Positions 22,985 to 35,020 of a stretch of DNA of 64,000 nucleotides are shown here, in pieces. The notes beneath the pieces were generated by a model. That model was not told the origin of the DNA. It did no database searches and saw only the letters and a list, made by a program, of their open reading frames with translations. The DNA lies in assembly GCA_036768485.1 (NCBI GenBank), contig JAVLUZ010000154.1, positions 35,697,769 through 35,761,768 of the forward strand, read 5' to 3'. A program made the translations under genes and the position numbers. Source of the stretch: Mermis nigrescens (lineage: Eukaryota > Nematoda > Enoplea > Mermithida > Mermithidae). The first letter of the stretch is position 1, and the number at the start of each line of letters is the position of its first letter.

Positions 22985-23770
22985 TAATACTTCGCCTCTT
23001 CACAGCTCATCAAAAATGGGCTGTAGAAAAATTGAAAGGTCAGATTCGTTATTTTGATGTTACGGAGAACATTTCTGAAAAATAATTTTAATTAACAATA
23101 CTCTGTGCGAAAAAAAAACTTTTCACTTTTAACTTTACACCTGCATTATTAACGCAATATTGAACATAAATAAACAAAATTAATTTCGAAGTGAACCGCT
23201 TAGGACAGGGCACATTTTTAATATAATTTGCACGTACCATCTAGTAAGTGGATATGATGACAGAAAAAAATTTTTTTCCGTCCCAGACTCTTTACACTAG
23301 ACCGCTTATTAATTTAAAAATAATATTTTTTCAGAATAAGTTATAAACACTCCACTAGAATTTATAACTGTTCACATTTTAAAACCAACCAGACTGAATA
23401 GGATGCAAAACTAAGTTAGGTATGCTTCTGCACATGCAAACAGTAGGAAACTGTCTACTTTACACTTTTGTGCAACAACCACAAAAAACTTTTATTATTA
23501 GATTCGTAACCAAATTATCAAGGGCAACATTCAGTAGAAATTTGGCCCTCCGCAGATCATTTGATTTTTTGCTTTACACTTACACACTCACCACTAAGTG
23601 AAATTGAGCGTAAACAAAAACAAAAAAAGGAGCATTGTGTTTTTTATCATCAACCTTTGAAAAAAGCTGTACCACCCAGATACGTGCCGTAATAGCTGTG
23701 AGGGGGACATATGTTGAGGGTACTCAAGTATATTATAGGTAGGCGCTAACACGCTACCTCTGTATGATAA
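22985..23770 (-). repeat. V-family modular repeat, copy 4, truncated
   Basis: In reverse orientation it contains V modules (TTTACACTTTTGTGCAACAA, GATTCGTAACC) and finishes with the family terminus: GTACTCAAGTATATTATAGG, a hairpin of GCGCTAACACGC type, and TATGATAA ending at 23770. Only about 0.8 kb is present. Its terminus is 63 bp from the last identified exon of the neighbouring gene. Confidence 0.65.
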
Positions 23771-23833
23771 TACAATATGCTGGTCGTTTCTTCACAGCTA
23801 ATTCTCGAGAATTAAGGTTGCAGTGTCACTAAC

Positions 23834-26800
23834 CTCATTTCATGCGCCACTACGGGGCCATTTGGTTCCTTCCCAAAGTCCACAAGGAAATTTTCGTCGA
23901 GTTCCATTTTTTCTTTAACAAGATCGACATTTATCCGTACCATGCAAGATCCGCGTCTAAAAATTTCAGACCTTACTGAAAATTAGAAGCTCAAAAAATT
24001 CACAATCACGTAAAAATGGCGGTTGGCTTTAACAATTTGAAAAACTTTCAAAATATACATACTCGTTCTTTGTGACGAAATGCAGGCCATAACGTTAAGC
24101 CTGATTTGATGCACCACTTAAATGCCTCAGTAAAAAATAAATAATCTCACACAAGTCAAATAATTACGAATATACAATGAATATGATTGCACTATTATCG
24201 ATAAGGTTGTTCTAACGATATTTAGAGGCAGTTTATTTTTAATTAATTCAGCAGATTCAATGTAAAGAATATCAGCGAACGAGCTTTTCGTTTCAATTTC
24301 ATGGCAGAACAGGATAAAAAACTTAAAAATACAGAAAATGATAGATCTTCGAAGCTAAATAAATCTGCTTGATGTTTCTCAGGGCCTCAAATCGCTAAGT
24401 GAGCCGTTGTGGGAAAAGTCACACCTGCTGATCCATCTTTATCGTGAATTCTACGCGATTGCTGAACTTTTGACAAGACGGTTCGATGCTTACTTCCCAA
24501 AAAGAGCGCTACATGTCAGTATTTTCATATGTGGGCAGCAGCCGAATTCCAGGGGTCTGGGTGGCGCAAACCTGTGAAAATCTCAAAAATGCAACAAATT
24601 CAATTGAGGGTCTGCCGGATTCTCGAGCGTAACCCCGAAATCCTTCCCTCTTTCCACGCCCACGTGTGGTGCTATTTCTTTCTAAGCCTCATAATTATAG
24701 GTGCCGGTGATAAAACCGTAGATTACTTGATCATTTCGGGATAAAATTGTTTGTCCCACGTACTATAAAGCGACGAGGTAACATACAGTCTTTTGCCATC
24801 GAGACTCAGTTGCAACATTTGCGGACCACCTTCTAGTTTTCGTCCCTTCACAATACGAGCCTCTGGCTGCAAAAAAATATTCGTCAATAGATCTCAATAA
24901 AATGGAGATTCATTAAAAAATCTAAATTAAAGACGTTTTAGATTAGGCTCATAAATTATCAAAGAAAGGAAATAAGATTGATAGGTTCAATAAATTTTTT
25001 TGTCGACGTTTCTCATCAAACTGTGCGTATTGGGGTAAAACTCTTAGAAATCCCGGAAGCATTGTGAAAGGACCGATAAGATAATATAACGGCATAACTC
25101 TTGCCGCACATTTCCTCGTAAAAAATTTTCGAACAGGATATTAAATGATAATGATAAATTATAATAATAAATGATAATAAAATAAATAATTAATAAGGAA
25201 TAATAATAATAAATACTTGTCATTGTAAAAAAATCTACAGTGTGATGATACATATGTAATATGATTCCGGGTTGGGTAGGTATTTACCTGTTCATAGTTA
25301 TCTTCCAGAACAACAACTGGGCCTGACTTGATAATGCAACCGCCTAAATTGATCTAAATTAAATGAAAAACGTTAATCACAAAAAATATCCAAAAGCGAT
25401 ACAATTATGTGACGTACTCGACTAACTAAACGAGGTGCAAATTTGTCTTCAATATTGTACTGATGAAGGAATCCGTGAAGCCAAGCGCTTACGTAGATGT
25501 AACGATCGTCCATTGAAATGATAATATCAGTCACAACAGCTAAAAAATTATAAAAAAACATATCAAGTCCATTTTCTAAGTCGCTTGAAAACCGATTGTC
25601 CTTATAAGTGTTACACAACACTCAATTTCTTCATTGCTCGAAAGGATGACCTCGCCTCGATCAGACATGCACGTAAGGACAGTGGCGGATCTAGGATTTT
25701 CCTAAGAAGGGCGGTACCCCTAAGGGGGCGGAACCCTGACTTGGGCGGAAAAATTAGCCCTTTTTACCCGAAAATCGCTAAAAATCACTCAAAAATCCTT
25801 AATTTTGCGCATTTTTTTGGGCCAATGGGGGGCGGTCGCCCCCCCCCCCGCTCCCCCTAAATCCGCCCCTGCGTAAGGAGGGTTTGAGGGTCTATAACCC
25901 CAGAATAGAAAAATTGGAATGAGGCGAATTGAAGACTAAAAATAAATGAAAAATAAAAATTTACGGAGTAGACATCATGGGGGCTTTAGGGGGAAAACCC
26001 AGCAAACTGACATTTTTGGTGAATTTCAAGTCGCTTTGCAAAATTTTGACTTTTGTCCGTTTCCGGTCTTAATTTTGTTTATTTTCCCTAGAAAGTTTTA
26101 TTATTTTATCTTCTTACGGTTTAAACCCACTCCAAACTCACTTGGATCTCTGATCCTCATATGACGACGCAAGGCAATGAAGTTTAATTCTTTGTAATTC
26201 CTATGGTTTTCCAATTCAGTCTTTCATATACCAAAAGTAAAACGTAATACAAAGACTAAAAGCTAAAAGTTCCTCATTTGATTCTCGAACATTACGAGAA
26301 TAATTCAACAATAATCCACTTGCCATAAATACCTTTGAGTCAAATGTGATCTACTATTATAAGATCAGTGAGACTGCGTGATTCACAGCAGTTATGTCTT
26401 CTCTACACGTGACAAATAGGAACTTTTGAATAAAATTACTGCTTTTGATCAAAAGCTGAAATCACTAACCATAAATGAAAACAAGTCCAAGAGAATGAGT
26501 CGAGTTATCAAACATTATCCAAATAAGCATAATCACAAATAATATAGTCTATGATGCATTTTTCGGCGAAATATTTACGACATGAAAATCAATTTAAATT
26601 GATAAAAATATGATATTATGATATAATGGATAGTTTTGGCAGCTTATTAGGAGTAAAAAAGAGCGATTCTCTTGATTTCCTGCTCGAATGTGAGCTTTTT
26701 AAATTTTCAAACAAATTATTGTATTTTACCTGGTACCGATTCCATTATGAAGCCTTTTGCGCTCAATGGATTGATTTTCATCACTTTGTCGCATTTCCAA

Positions 26801-29800
26801 ACATTCTATGAACATAATTACACATAATATTATAATTTTAAGTTCGTTCCACTGAGCTCGAAGCCTACTTTATCCTTGTATAAGTGGAACAAGCTTGATG
26901 CAAAAGCTGAAACAACATAGCCATGAACACTGTCCGGATCGTGACACATTCTGATTTCCAGGGCCATACAACCATCCTGTTCACCCAAATCTATCGTTTG
27001 TTCTAATTTCTCCGTTTGCCAATTCCAGAAGTACAAGTGATGACCGTAGTTTGCTACGAATAGGTTTAGTCAAAAAAGTCAATAATTTTAGCAAGGAAAC
27101 GAAAGGATGAAGTATGTAAATTGCTTTGACAGATATATAGACATATAGGGTGTCCCACCTAACTATCCCACCTGTTTTTAATAATAACTCCGCTAATTCT
27201 TCAGATTTTCAATGATTTTTTGTACATAACTGGAAGGTCCGATAGAAAACGGGATGACATAATTTGCTTGCTTTTGCTTGTTTGTGGTGTATGCCACAGA
27301 AGTTTGTGAAAACCCTAGCATTTTGCAGGTTGTCACCTAAGTATCCAAACTATTATCTCGCGTTAAGTCAATCAATTCTTAATATTTTGAAAGTTTTTTG
27401 AGCGAATATAGAATGTCTAGAATATGAAATGTATAATAGGCCATTGATTGATAAAGTTTGGCATGATTTGGTTACATTCAAAAATTTAGCATTTTTACAG
27501 GACTGACTTCACTTCGCTATGCAAAAATTGTCGTACTGACAATCGACAGCAATTTCTCATGAATTGATGTAAACCTGTCCAACGGTTTTTCTCGATTCAC
27601 AAGCATTCGGATGCAGCGAATTCTTTATATTCATTGCTTGGGAGGTATGATTCGTGGGCTATTTCTTGATCTCAAAATAAATTAGTTTTTAAGGAAAAGA
27701 CTATCAAAAAATCTAAGGTTTACACTAACTTCTGCACTTTACACTATGGACAAGCAAAACCGATCAAACCTTGTCAGTCTGTTTCCTATTGGACCTTCTA
27801 GCAAATCCGAAAAATTCTTTAAAAAATAAGAAAATCAATGGAGTTATAATAAAAAAACATATAGGATAATTAGGTGGGACTCAATTTATTTTTTATGATG
27901 AAACTCTGAAAAACTTTCCAGCGCTATGGCATAAAATTAGCGCGTTTAAGAGCTAGGGCAGTTTTACTGCCTTTCAACAAAATAATTAAGAAATAGGCCA
28001 AAAACCTAATAAATACCCATCTATATAATATCTGTTCATTTTTTAGATAGATCTTGTGTCCTGCTGTTAATTCTAAATTGTAGAAATAACATTTATTATC
28101 TTACGAAGATCGTCGGGTATCAGGCCTTTTTTAATCAAGCGAGGCGGACCCCACGACGTACTGATCAGTACATTGTGTCTTGGTTGATACCAGAAATCGT
28201 AGCCGAACGACACATCGTTCGACCATTTTCGTTCAAATTCAAAAGTGTCGCCATTTATCAGCGCGAAATTCCCTGAAAATTTCAGCCAATAAATAAGTTT
28301 CAACGTGAAGCGAAAATATATAGGGTTTATTCTGAGACGAGATTTATGCTTCTTTTTAGCACCCGGATTCATTAGCATACTTCATCATCGCTCTGAAACT
28401 CGAAAACCTGCTTACAATGCATAAAATGATCCTCGTATGATATCAATCATTTTGACAAACGCAATATGCACTCATAATATTGGTAGTGATTCGCACTTTG
28501 AAAGATATGCAACTCTTTTAAATTGATTTTATCGAAAGTTCGAATTAGTCCGAGATCGTTACGTATTTGAATTTGGTTTTTGACTATGAAAAATTTCTTC
28601 ATTATCCAGAAAGTTGCATTTCAGATATTTTTTCTTTTAGGGTGAACAGAGATAACTGTAATATTCGGTTCCGTTTCGGTGGACTTGAAAAATTCCAGTT
28701 GACCGATACGCGATAATACAGGAAAATTCGAGAATCAAAATTCCAAGTGAATGACTATAAATTACCTAGCATGCAAGTGTGAGTGCACAGCTTGGACGGT
28801 CAGGGAAGCCAGCCAGAGTTTTGATGTTAAAATAATCAAAATAATAAAAATTAGAATATTTAAAAAATCAAAATAACTATAATAATGAAGTTAAAATCGC
28901 CTGAAAATTGACATAGAAGCTAGAATATCGTAAAACTACTCTAATTCACAGTTTCTAGAAAGTTTCAAGAACTTTTGCAGAAAAGATTTGATTCTCATTT
29001 ATTTTTCGTTATTTGTAGAAAATTGTTGTTTTTTTCTGCCGAGTCTATTATAGTCACCCGGATCCATGCCTTCTTTACACTCTAAGAACAGATAAAGTAC
29101 GAAGACCTCAACTATACATTAGTCGAAATTTTTGGCTCAGTGATAAAAAGCGACGATTTACCAAAAGCATTTCCTTCTTTGTCGCCCATGGCCGATACGA
29201 GAACTTTACCGTTGGGAAGGCAATGCGTCGTATGAGGAAAGGTTAGACCATGTTCTTTTAATTCAATGACCTGAAACAACGCTAAATAATATCTAAACGT
29301 TGGGACTTTCTTTTATTGATTACCTTTTCAATAAAGGGATGAAGCGGATCTTTTACCGCGTTGACCGCATAAACTCTGTCAGAATGCAAAGACGGCAAAA
29401 GCATGTGAGTTCTTTTCATATTTCCCGGACTATTTCTGCAGCCCACGCAGTGGTTCCAGCCAAAATGATGCAGCTCGTCCCCCTTGATCGGCATAAAAAC
29501 TCTATGAACGACCTTAAAATTAGAAAAAATCACCATATAATATATTAAACGAACTTATAAAGATAGCTTGTTATTCAAATAAGAAGCAAGCTTTCGATGT
29601 TGTACCATTAAGTATTGCATGTTCACTTTTCAACACCAATTCAGTGGCGGGGCGGTCAATAAAGAAAAAAGCATACAGAATCTAATCTTTTTCTTCATGA
29701 AATAGTTTGTGTGGAACTATTAGCCTTCGTTTTCTGCGTTCGAATTAGCAAATTCAAAGTTTGATGAATAAAGCTAGTTTTGGCCTAAAACGAGATTCAA

Positions 29801-30853
29801 AAACTGAAAAATCCCTTCATTTCATTTCAGCGAGTCTGGAAGTGGTTAGGCGATTTGTCGTTTATTTCTTAAAAAATCATTCATTGTTGGTATACATTAC
29901 TTAATTGCACTAGCTACATGTCAGCTGAAGCAAATCATAAAAGACAAACTTCTAATTTTTGGCTATACGTTACATTTTTAGATAAATGATAAATGGCGTC
30001 AAGAAAGTCTAATCGTGATTGCTGGCGAACAGGTCAATATTATTCTTTTTATATTGCCATTCTAATTATTATAATGAACACAATCCAGACTCTTTCGAAT
30101 GTAACATGACGAGTCTAACAATGTGAAATGAGGAAATGAAATTCAAGTCCTTCTCAAACGCCAAGCACTGGCCAAAGAAGTTACTGACTGCTGAACCTAT
30201 TCAAATAGTCTGCAATACTCAAATGCATAAAAGAACTAGTGTGATGTTTTACAATTCGAAAATGTAGTTGGTCGAATTAGATTAAAAATAAGCGCGCACA
30301 TGGCAGGATTTTAAATCAGCTTGTCATGTATGTAATCAAATTTCGAAAAACAGTTTGAGAATTTAATTTTTGGGCGTCCTACAAGAATCTTTTGAATTCT
30401 GTCCAGATCCCCCAGACCTCCATGCCTTTGTGTTGTCTGACCGAACTAGTGATTAAGCCCAGAAGGGCGAAACAGTTATCTCATTTAACGCTTTGGAAAA
30501 CATATTAGATATTCGATTTCAATTCATTTTTGGCTTTACTTTTTGTTTTATGCATATATCCTCCGGTTTCTTCTCTACTGGTAAGTCGAGGTTCACAAAC
30601 GCTTGACATGCTAATTTGTATGTAACTTAAGTACAAAGCTAAAATGCACAAAATATCTAAAAATCCTTACATTGCAAAATGTTTTCGACTGATCATCGAT
30701 ATCAATTACTGCAATATAATCGGGTGAGGTCAAATTAGCATTCACGCAAATGACGTACATGATCTTTTCCCTTGGCCCATTAGTAAAAGCTTCGATCGGC
30801 GATTTATAGTTCAAAAGATCATCTGCATTTGGCGATTGGCAACACACGGCCAT
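23834..30853 (-). CDS. SELENBP1: Selenium-binding protein 1 family (methanethiol oxidase), 10 exons, last exon not found
   Basis: Exons on the minus strand: 30853-30671, 29512-29324, 29270-29162, 28272-28105, 27053-26869, 26805-26730, 25539-25418, 25353-25288, 24866-24727, 23956-23834. All junctions are GT-AG with matching codon phase, giving about 454 residues; the human protein has 472. The family pattern is continuous: SPIEA...[17 protein letters not shown], a Cys in [131 protein letters not shown] and VAHEM. The family is cytosolic and oxidises methanethiol. The final splice donor (AG|GTTAGT) has no acceptor exon that I could find. Unspliced, the frame adds seven residues and stops, losing the conserved YPGGDC tail. 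Confidence 0.93.
25680..25871. mobile_element. hAT-type MITE, 192 bp, in a selenium-binding protein intron
   Basis: Ends CAGTGGCGGATCTAGG and CCTAAATCCGCCCCTG are flanked by a perfect 8-bp duplication CGTAAGGA (25672-25679 and 25872-25879). It inserted into an older R280-like fragment whose GACATGCACGT end is just upstream. It is noncoding and lies in the intron between exons 6 and 7 of the gene. Confidence 0.9.
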
Positions 30854-30899
30854 TTTCTCAATAGTTTGCTCAAACGGAAAGAATAAATCTTATAAAGGA

Positions 30900-31947
30900 A
30901 TGCACACTGAAAAATCGTTAATGGAAATGAGAAACTTTGAACAGGTAAGTGGTAGATAAAACCCCTTCTTATGAAACATTATTCTCAAATTTACGAATTA
31001 AGTGCGCTGAAAAGACATAAATGATGCCAAACGATTTCATTTTTATTTCTAAAAATAAATTTGTTAAAATTCTATTAAACCTTTTAAATTAAAAATTTAG
31101 ATACAAAATTAATTTATATATTTATACGTACGAACAACATAATGCAGCTAAATAATATAGTGTCTACTATGAAGCTTAAGATTTACTGCTTGTAAGATGA
31201 AAAGCTATAATTTTATATTAGGATAAAACTATTTCATGCATTACTCACATTAGGCACTAAAACGAGCCGATTACTCGATGCAACTTGTGCGCGTGATAAA
31301 TATGATTGATAAGAAACAATGATCGTCAAAATGAGAAAAGTAAACAAATGATGGCACAGTAGATTCGTTAAGTCAAACCAAATATTTCCACTTCGTGTGA
31401 CCTTGCATTTATTTGCTTACCGCGGCCAAAATTAATATTTGCTTACCGCGGCCCAAATTAATCGCTGCATTATAACGAAAATCGTCACCTTAATTGATAT
31501 AATATATTTATACTAGGTAGATAGGTACTCTTGCAATTCATACAAAAATAGCGTTACAATAAAGCATAAATGCCGGTATAAAGCAGGTTCATCAGTATAA
31601 GCTATCAGCTAGCATTGAAGTCGCATTTTATGTTCTCAGGGTATGAGAAGCAGCTGGTTGAGCAATTGGGCTACTAAATAAAAGGGAGTGCAAAAAGTTA
31701 TTGGCGAAATAAAGAGTCGAATGATTTCTCTCACAAAGTAGTTTTTTGTTGGACATTTCCGAACCAGCAAAAATCCACAATTACGGCGGACGCTCTCTTT
31801 AGACATTAAAATTCATGCAGATATATTCCGATTCTATTTTTAAATGTCTAAAACGGACCTTAATTAACCAAGAAATTAGTAGAAAAGATTTGTATAAGAC
31901 TTCTCTGTCCACAGATGAGTAGGCACTATACGGGGCCTGTTGCACCA
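30900..31947. other. Upstream region of the selenium-binding protein gene, no gene recognised
   Basis: Presumed promoter and 5' UTR territory on the minus strand. No clear TATA box, initiator or first noncoding exon could be fixed. A short direct duplication (GCTTACCGCGGCC, twice near 31420-31450) is present. Confidence 0.3.
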
Positions 31948-32092
31948 ATTCAGTGGTTCAGAGGTTCAGTGGTTCAGTGGTTCAGTGGTGCGCTTCAGAG
32001 GTTCAGAGGTGTTCTGTTGCACCAACGACTTCTAGAAAGGTTGGTGTTTCAGTGGTTCAGAGGTACTTTCTAGAGGTTCAGTGGTTCAGAGG
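31948..32092. repeat. Minisatellite of GTTCAGNGG units
   Basis: Units GGTTCAGTG and GGTTCAGAG alternate about 14 times in two blocks. They are separated by GTTGCACCAACGACTTCTAG and its partial inverse. The block begins just after GGGGCCTGTTGCACCAA, a sequence that looks like a TIR end, but no matching right end was found. Confidence 0.8.
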
Positions 32093-32469
32093 TGTAGATA
32101 TTTCTTTTATGCGCACAATGTAGACGAATAATAAAGCGTTATGTACGCATAAAGTGTTGTTTCTTTCAATTTTCGTCGGATTTTCTGCAGAAGTAATCAA
32201 AAAAATCATTACATGCAGATATTAAAATCGAGAAGCGCCCGAATTTATGTTAGGGTCATTTTTATCAACAATCACAAATGAAATAAAAGTTGAATGTGGA
32301 GCGATTAAGCTTAAGCTATCGATTTATTCATTCTCCAGTAACAAGCTAGAAATGCTAAATTTCATACTTGTTTTGTGAAAACATCTAATCAATGTTGTTT
32401 TAGATAGAAAATTGTTTATTAGTGGAGCACATCGGCCACTAGAAATAACTACACTTAGCGCCTCTGAAC

Positions 32470-32705
32470 CTCTAAACTGGGCGTGGGGGAATGCACCCCC
32501 AAAATTCAAAATACCCCAACCCCTCCCAGAAACCAAAATACCCCAAGAATTCGATTTTTTCGCAAATTTTTGATGCCAATGGATAGTGCTCAATGAGAAA
32601 GGTTTAAAAATGGTATTTTTCGTAATACCACCGCTTTTAAGGCCATTTTTGACCTTTGAAAAAATCTTGCACCCCCAGAAGTTTGGTGCCGCCCACCTAT
32701 GGTAG
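32470..32705 (-). repeat. R2-type dispersed repeat (CCCCC...CACGCCC end)
   Basis: Bounded by AACTGGGCGTGGGGG and TTGGTGCCGCCCACCTATGG, with internal blocks (CAAAATACCCCA twice, GGCCATTTTTGACCTT) that recur in reverse at 37405-37680. Noncoding. Many weaker relatives ending in a run of C followed by ACGCCCA-GTGTG are scattered through the window. Confidence 0.65.
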
Positions 32706-33697
32706 GAATTATATCCATAACATATTTACATATTGGTTTCAATTAGCAGGATGGTGGTAAAAATAAAAGTATGGATGAATTAGGAGCAGTTAGAAGCCAA
32801 TTATCAGTAGATATTTTATTTGCCTTTTCAACTCAAGCATGGATACGACCAATCCATTTCCGAATTCGAGACAGCAGCGCTCGATGACGGCAGTTCAACA
32901 AATTTATACAAGATGTGTGATAACAAACTGGTTGTAAAAAAGGCATTTTAAGGCCTGCCATTGAAGTAATATGGTTCATTTATCATACATATGTACATAA
33001 ACATTAAGAACTATGGTGTTCAAAAATTGGAATTGAATTTTTTCAGTTTTTAATAATAAAAACAAGCAGACTCTATTTTGATGTCAAGACTAGTTTTTGA
33101 ATGCGTATCACTTTTATTAATTCTTCCTGCATCCAAATTTTTTCTTTTGTGTGATCATCAAAGTTTTTTTGCAAATGAAGGCGTACAATTCATTCTGCAC
33201 AGAGCGATCGATACATTTAGCATGCGTTCAAATCTGCTATACTTGTTAATTTACCTGACGGCAAGGACAAGCAATTTAAGATTTTTATCATTAAAAATTG
33301 ACGAATTGACAAACTTTCAGAGGTTATGCGAATTTCATAATCCGTTTTGGTTCTAAAAATATATTGCAAAATAAAATTGCTACGAATTAAAAATGATAGG
33401 CGAAAGAAAGAACGGCTAATATGATCGAATATAGAACCTAATAGCGTCAGCAGAAAAATTTCACATTCGATCATTCATAGTTTAGCTAATCACTGCTAAT
33501 TTCATAAAAAGTTATCATTTACTCAAATGTGTTTCAATAAAAAGTTATCATTTACTAAAACGTGTTTCATTGCAGTTTAGAAGAGATTAAAAATTGAAAC
33601 AGAGTTTAATGAAACTTCGTGTTAGGGGTAGGGAGTACCCATTAAGTACCAAGTACAAGAGAACACGTCACAAGAAAGTGCATTAAATTTTGAACAA
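32706..33697. other. No recognised gene
   Basis: AT-rich. It contains a 35-bp tandem duplication near 33505-33575 (AAAAAGTTATCATTTACT). The open frames at 33078-33474 are unsupported. Confidence 0.35.
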
Positions 33698-33705
33698 GAA
33701 AGTTG

Positions 33706-34155
33706 GGATCTAGTATACAATTTACCCCCCAGCGTTTTTTAGCCGATCCATATAAGCTACAGTAACCAAACTTTACAAGGAGATAGCTATAAGCCTATTG
33801 TACTAATCTGGCAAAATTGATTAACTTACGGTGTAAACTTACTGCTTTACACTCACAGTTTACTACGTACTAACGGCATCTAAAAATTGTAAACGATTCG
33901 GTGGGTTTCAAACAAAGCAGTTTTTTTAACTCAATCAATATCCTACATTAAAAAAAGTAAGTTTAAAAAAAGTTCGTTTAAAGTAAAGTAAAGTAAGTTT
34001 TTTTAAAGTTTTTTTAAAGCAGTAAGTTTACACCGTAAGTTAATCAATTTTGCCAATTAGTACAATAGGCTAATAGCTATCTCCTTGTAAAGTTTGGTTA
34101 CTGTAGCTCATATGGATCGGCTAAAAAACGCGGGGGTAAATTGTATACTAGATCC
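33706..34155. mobile_element. Foldback MITE, 450 bp, with 8-bp target duplication
   Basis: Near-perfect inverted arms of about 145 bp start GGATCTAGTATACAATTTAC and end GTAAATTGTATACTAGATCC, leaving a loop of about 160 bp. It is flanked by exact 8-bp repeats GAAAGTTG (33698-33705 and 34156-34163). The length of the duplication fits hAT, Merlin or P-type transposases; the termini do not decide between them. Confidence 0.85.
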
Positions 34156-34610
34156 GAAAGTTGTTAAAAAAGGTGTCGCTGACATTGACTTCGATCATTG
34201 AACGACCCTATTTCGATTGATCAATGTGGCCCCAGCTTTCATGGCCATGCGTCAAGCAACCTCCATAATTCTATCCATCTATTTCATTCAGTCGTGATCG
34301 TCAACTCTGGCCATAATTAGGATGTGAACATTACAATTATTCCGGTACAAAAATAGATGCCCTTTTAGCCGGTGTAAATCGGTTTGCACAAAAACTTTAC
34401 ATTTCTTCCCTACCTATTCCTTATACGAAGTTTCGCTACACACGTGCATAATGGCACAAAATTATAGTAGGTATTACCTAAATGATTCATTTTAAATTAT
34501 AGAGCATTATTAACGGAACAACTAAATATTATTAGCACAAAAATGTACAATTTGGAAATAGCATTCGTCGAACGTGAATCATGAAGAAAATCCGCCCAGC
34601 ACAAATTAAC

Positions 34611-34781
34611 TATAGTCTGTTTCACGCGAGTCTGGGCGTTTGCTTTAGAAACTGTCACCGACAATAAGCTGACAGACTGCGATTATTGCATTAATATGAT
34701 TTACATTTATCGTAATATTTTAGCTTATTGTCAATAAAAATTCTTAAAATTGATGCCCAACGTTATTTGAAACGGATTATA
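34611..34781. mobile_element. MITE, TATAGTCTGTTTCA family
   Basis: Ends TATAGTCTGTTTCACGCGAG and TTTGAAACGGATTATA, with the internal core CAATAAGCTGACAGACTGCG. About 171 bp. Confidence 0.8.
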
Positions 34782-35020
34782 GCTGGTGTGAAATCGGAGC
34801 GAAACAATCATTTAACGGTCGTTTGATTTGACACGACGACGCTAAGCATATGACGAATTTTCAATATTTACGCTAGTCGTTCTGTTTTGGATTTCTTGCC
34901 AAAATTTGACTTATAAGCCTGGAAAACGCGGTGATATTTGAATGAACACGTTGAAATTACGAGTGTATGAAAATAAGGCACCGAATGAACTGCTCTAGAA
35001 TGAAAATTGTTTAGTTTCAG

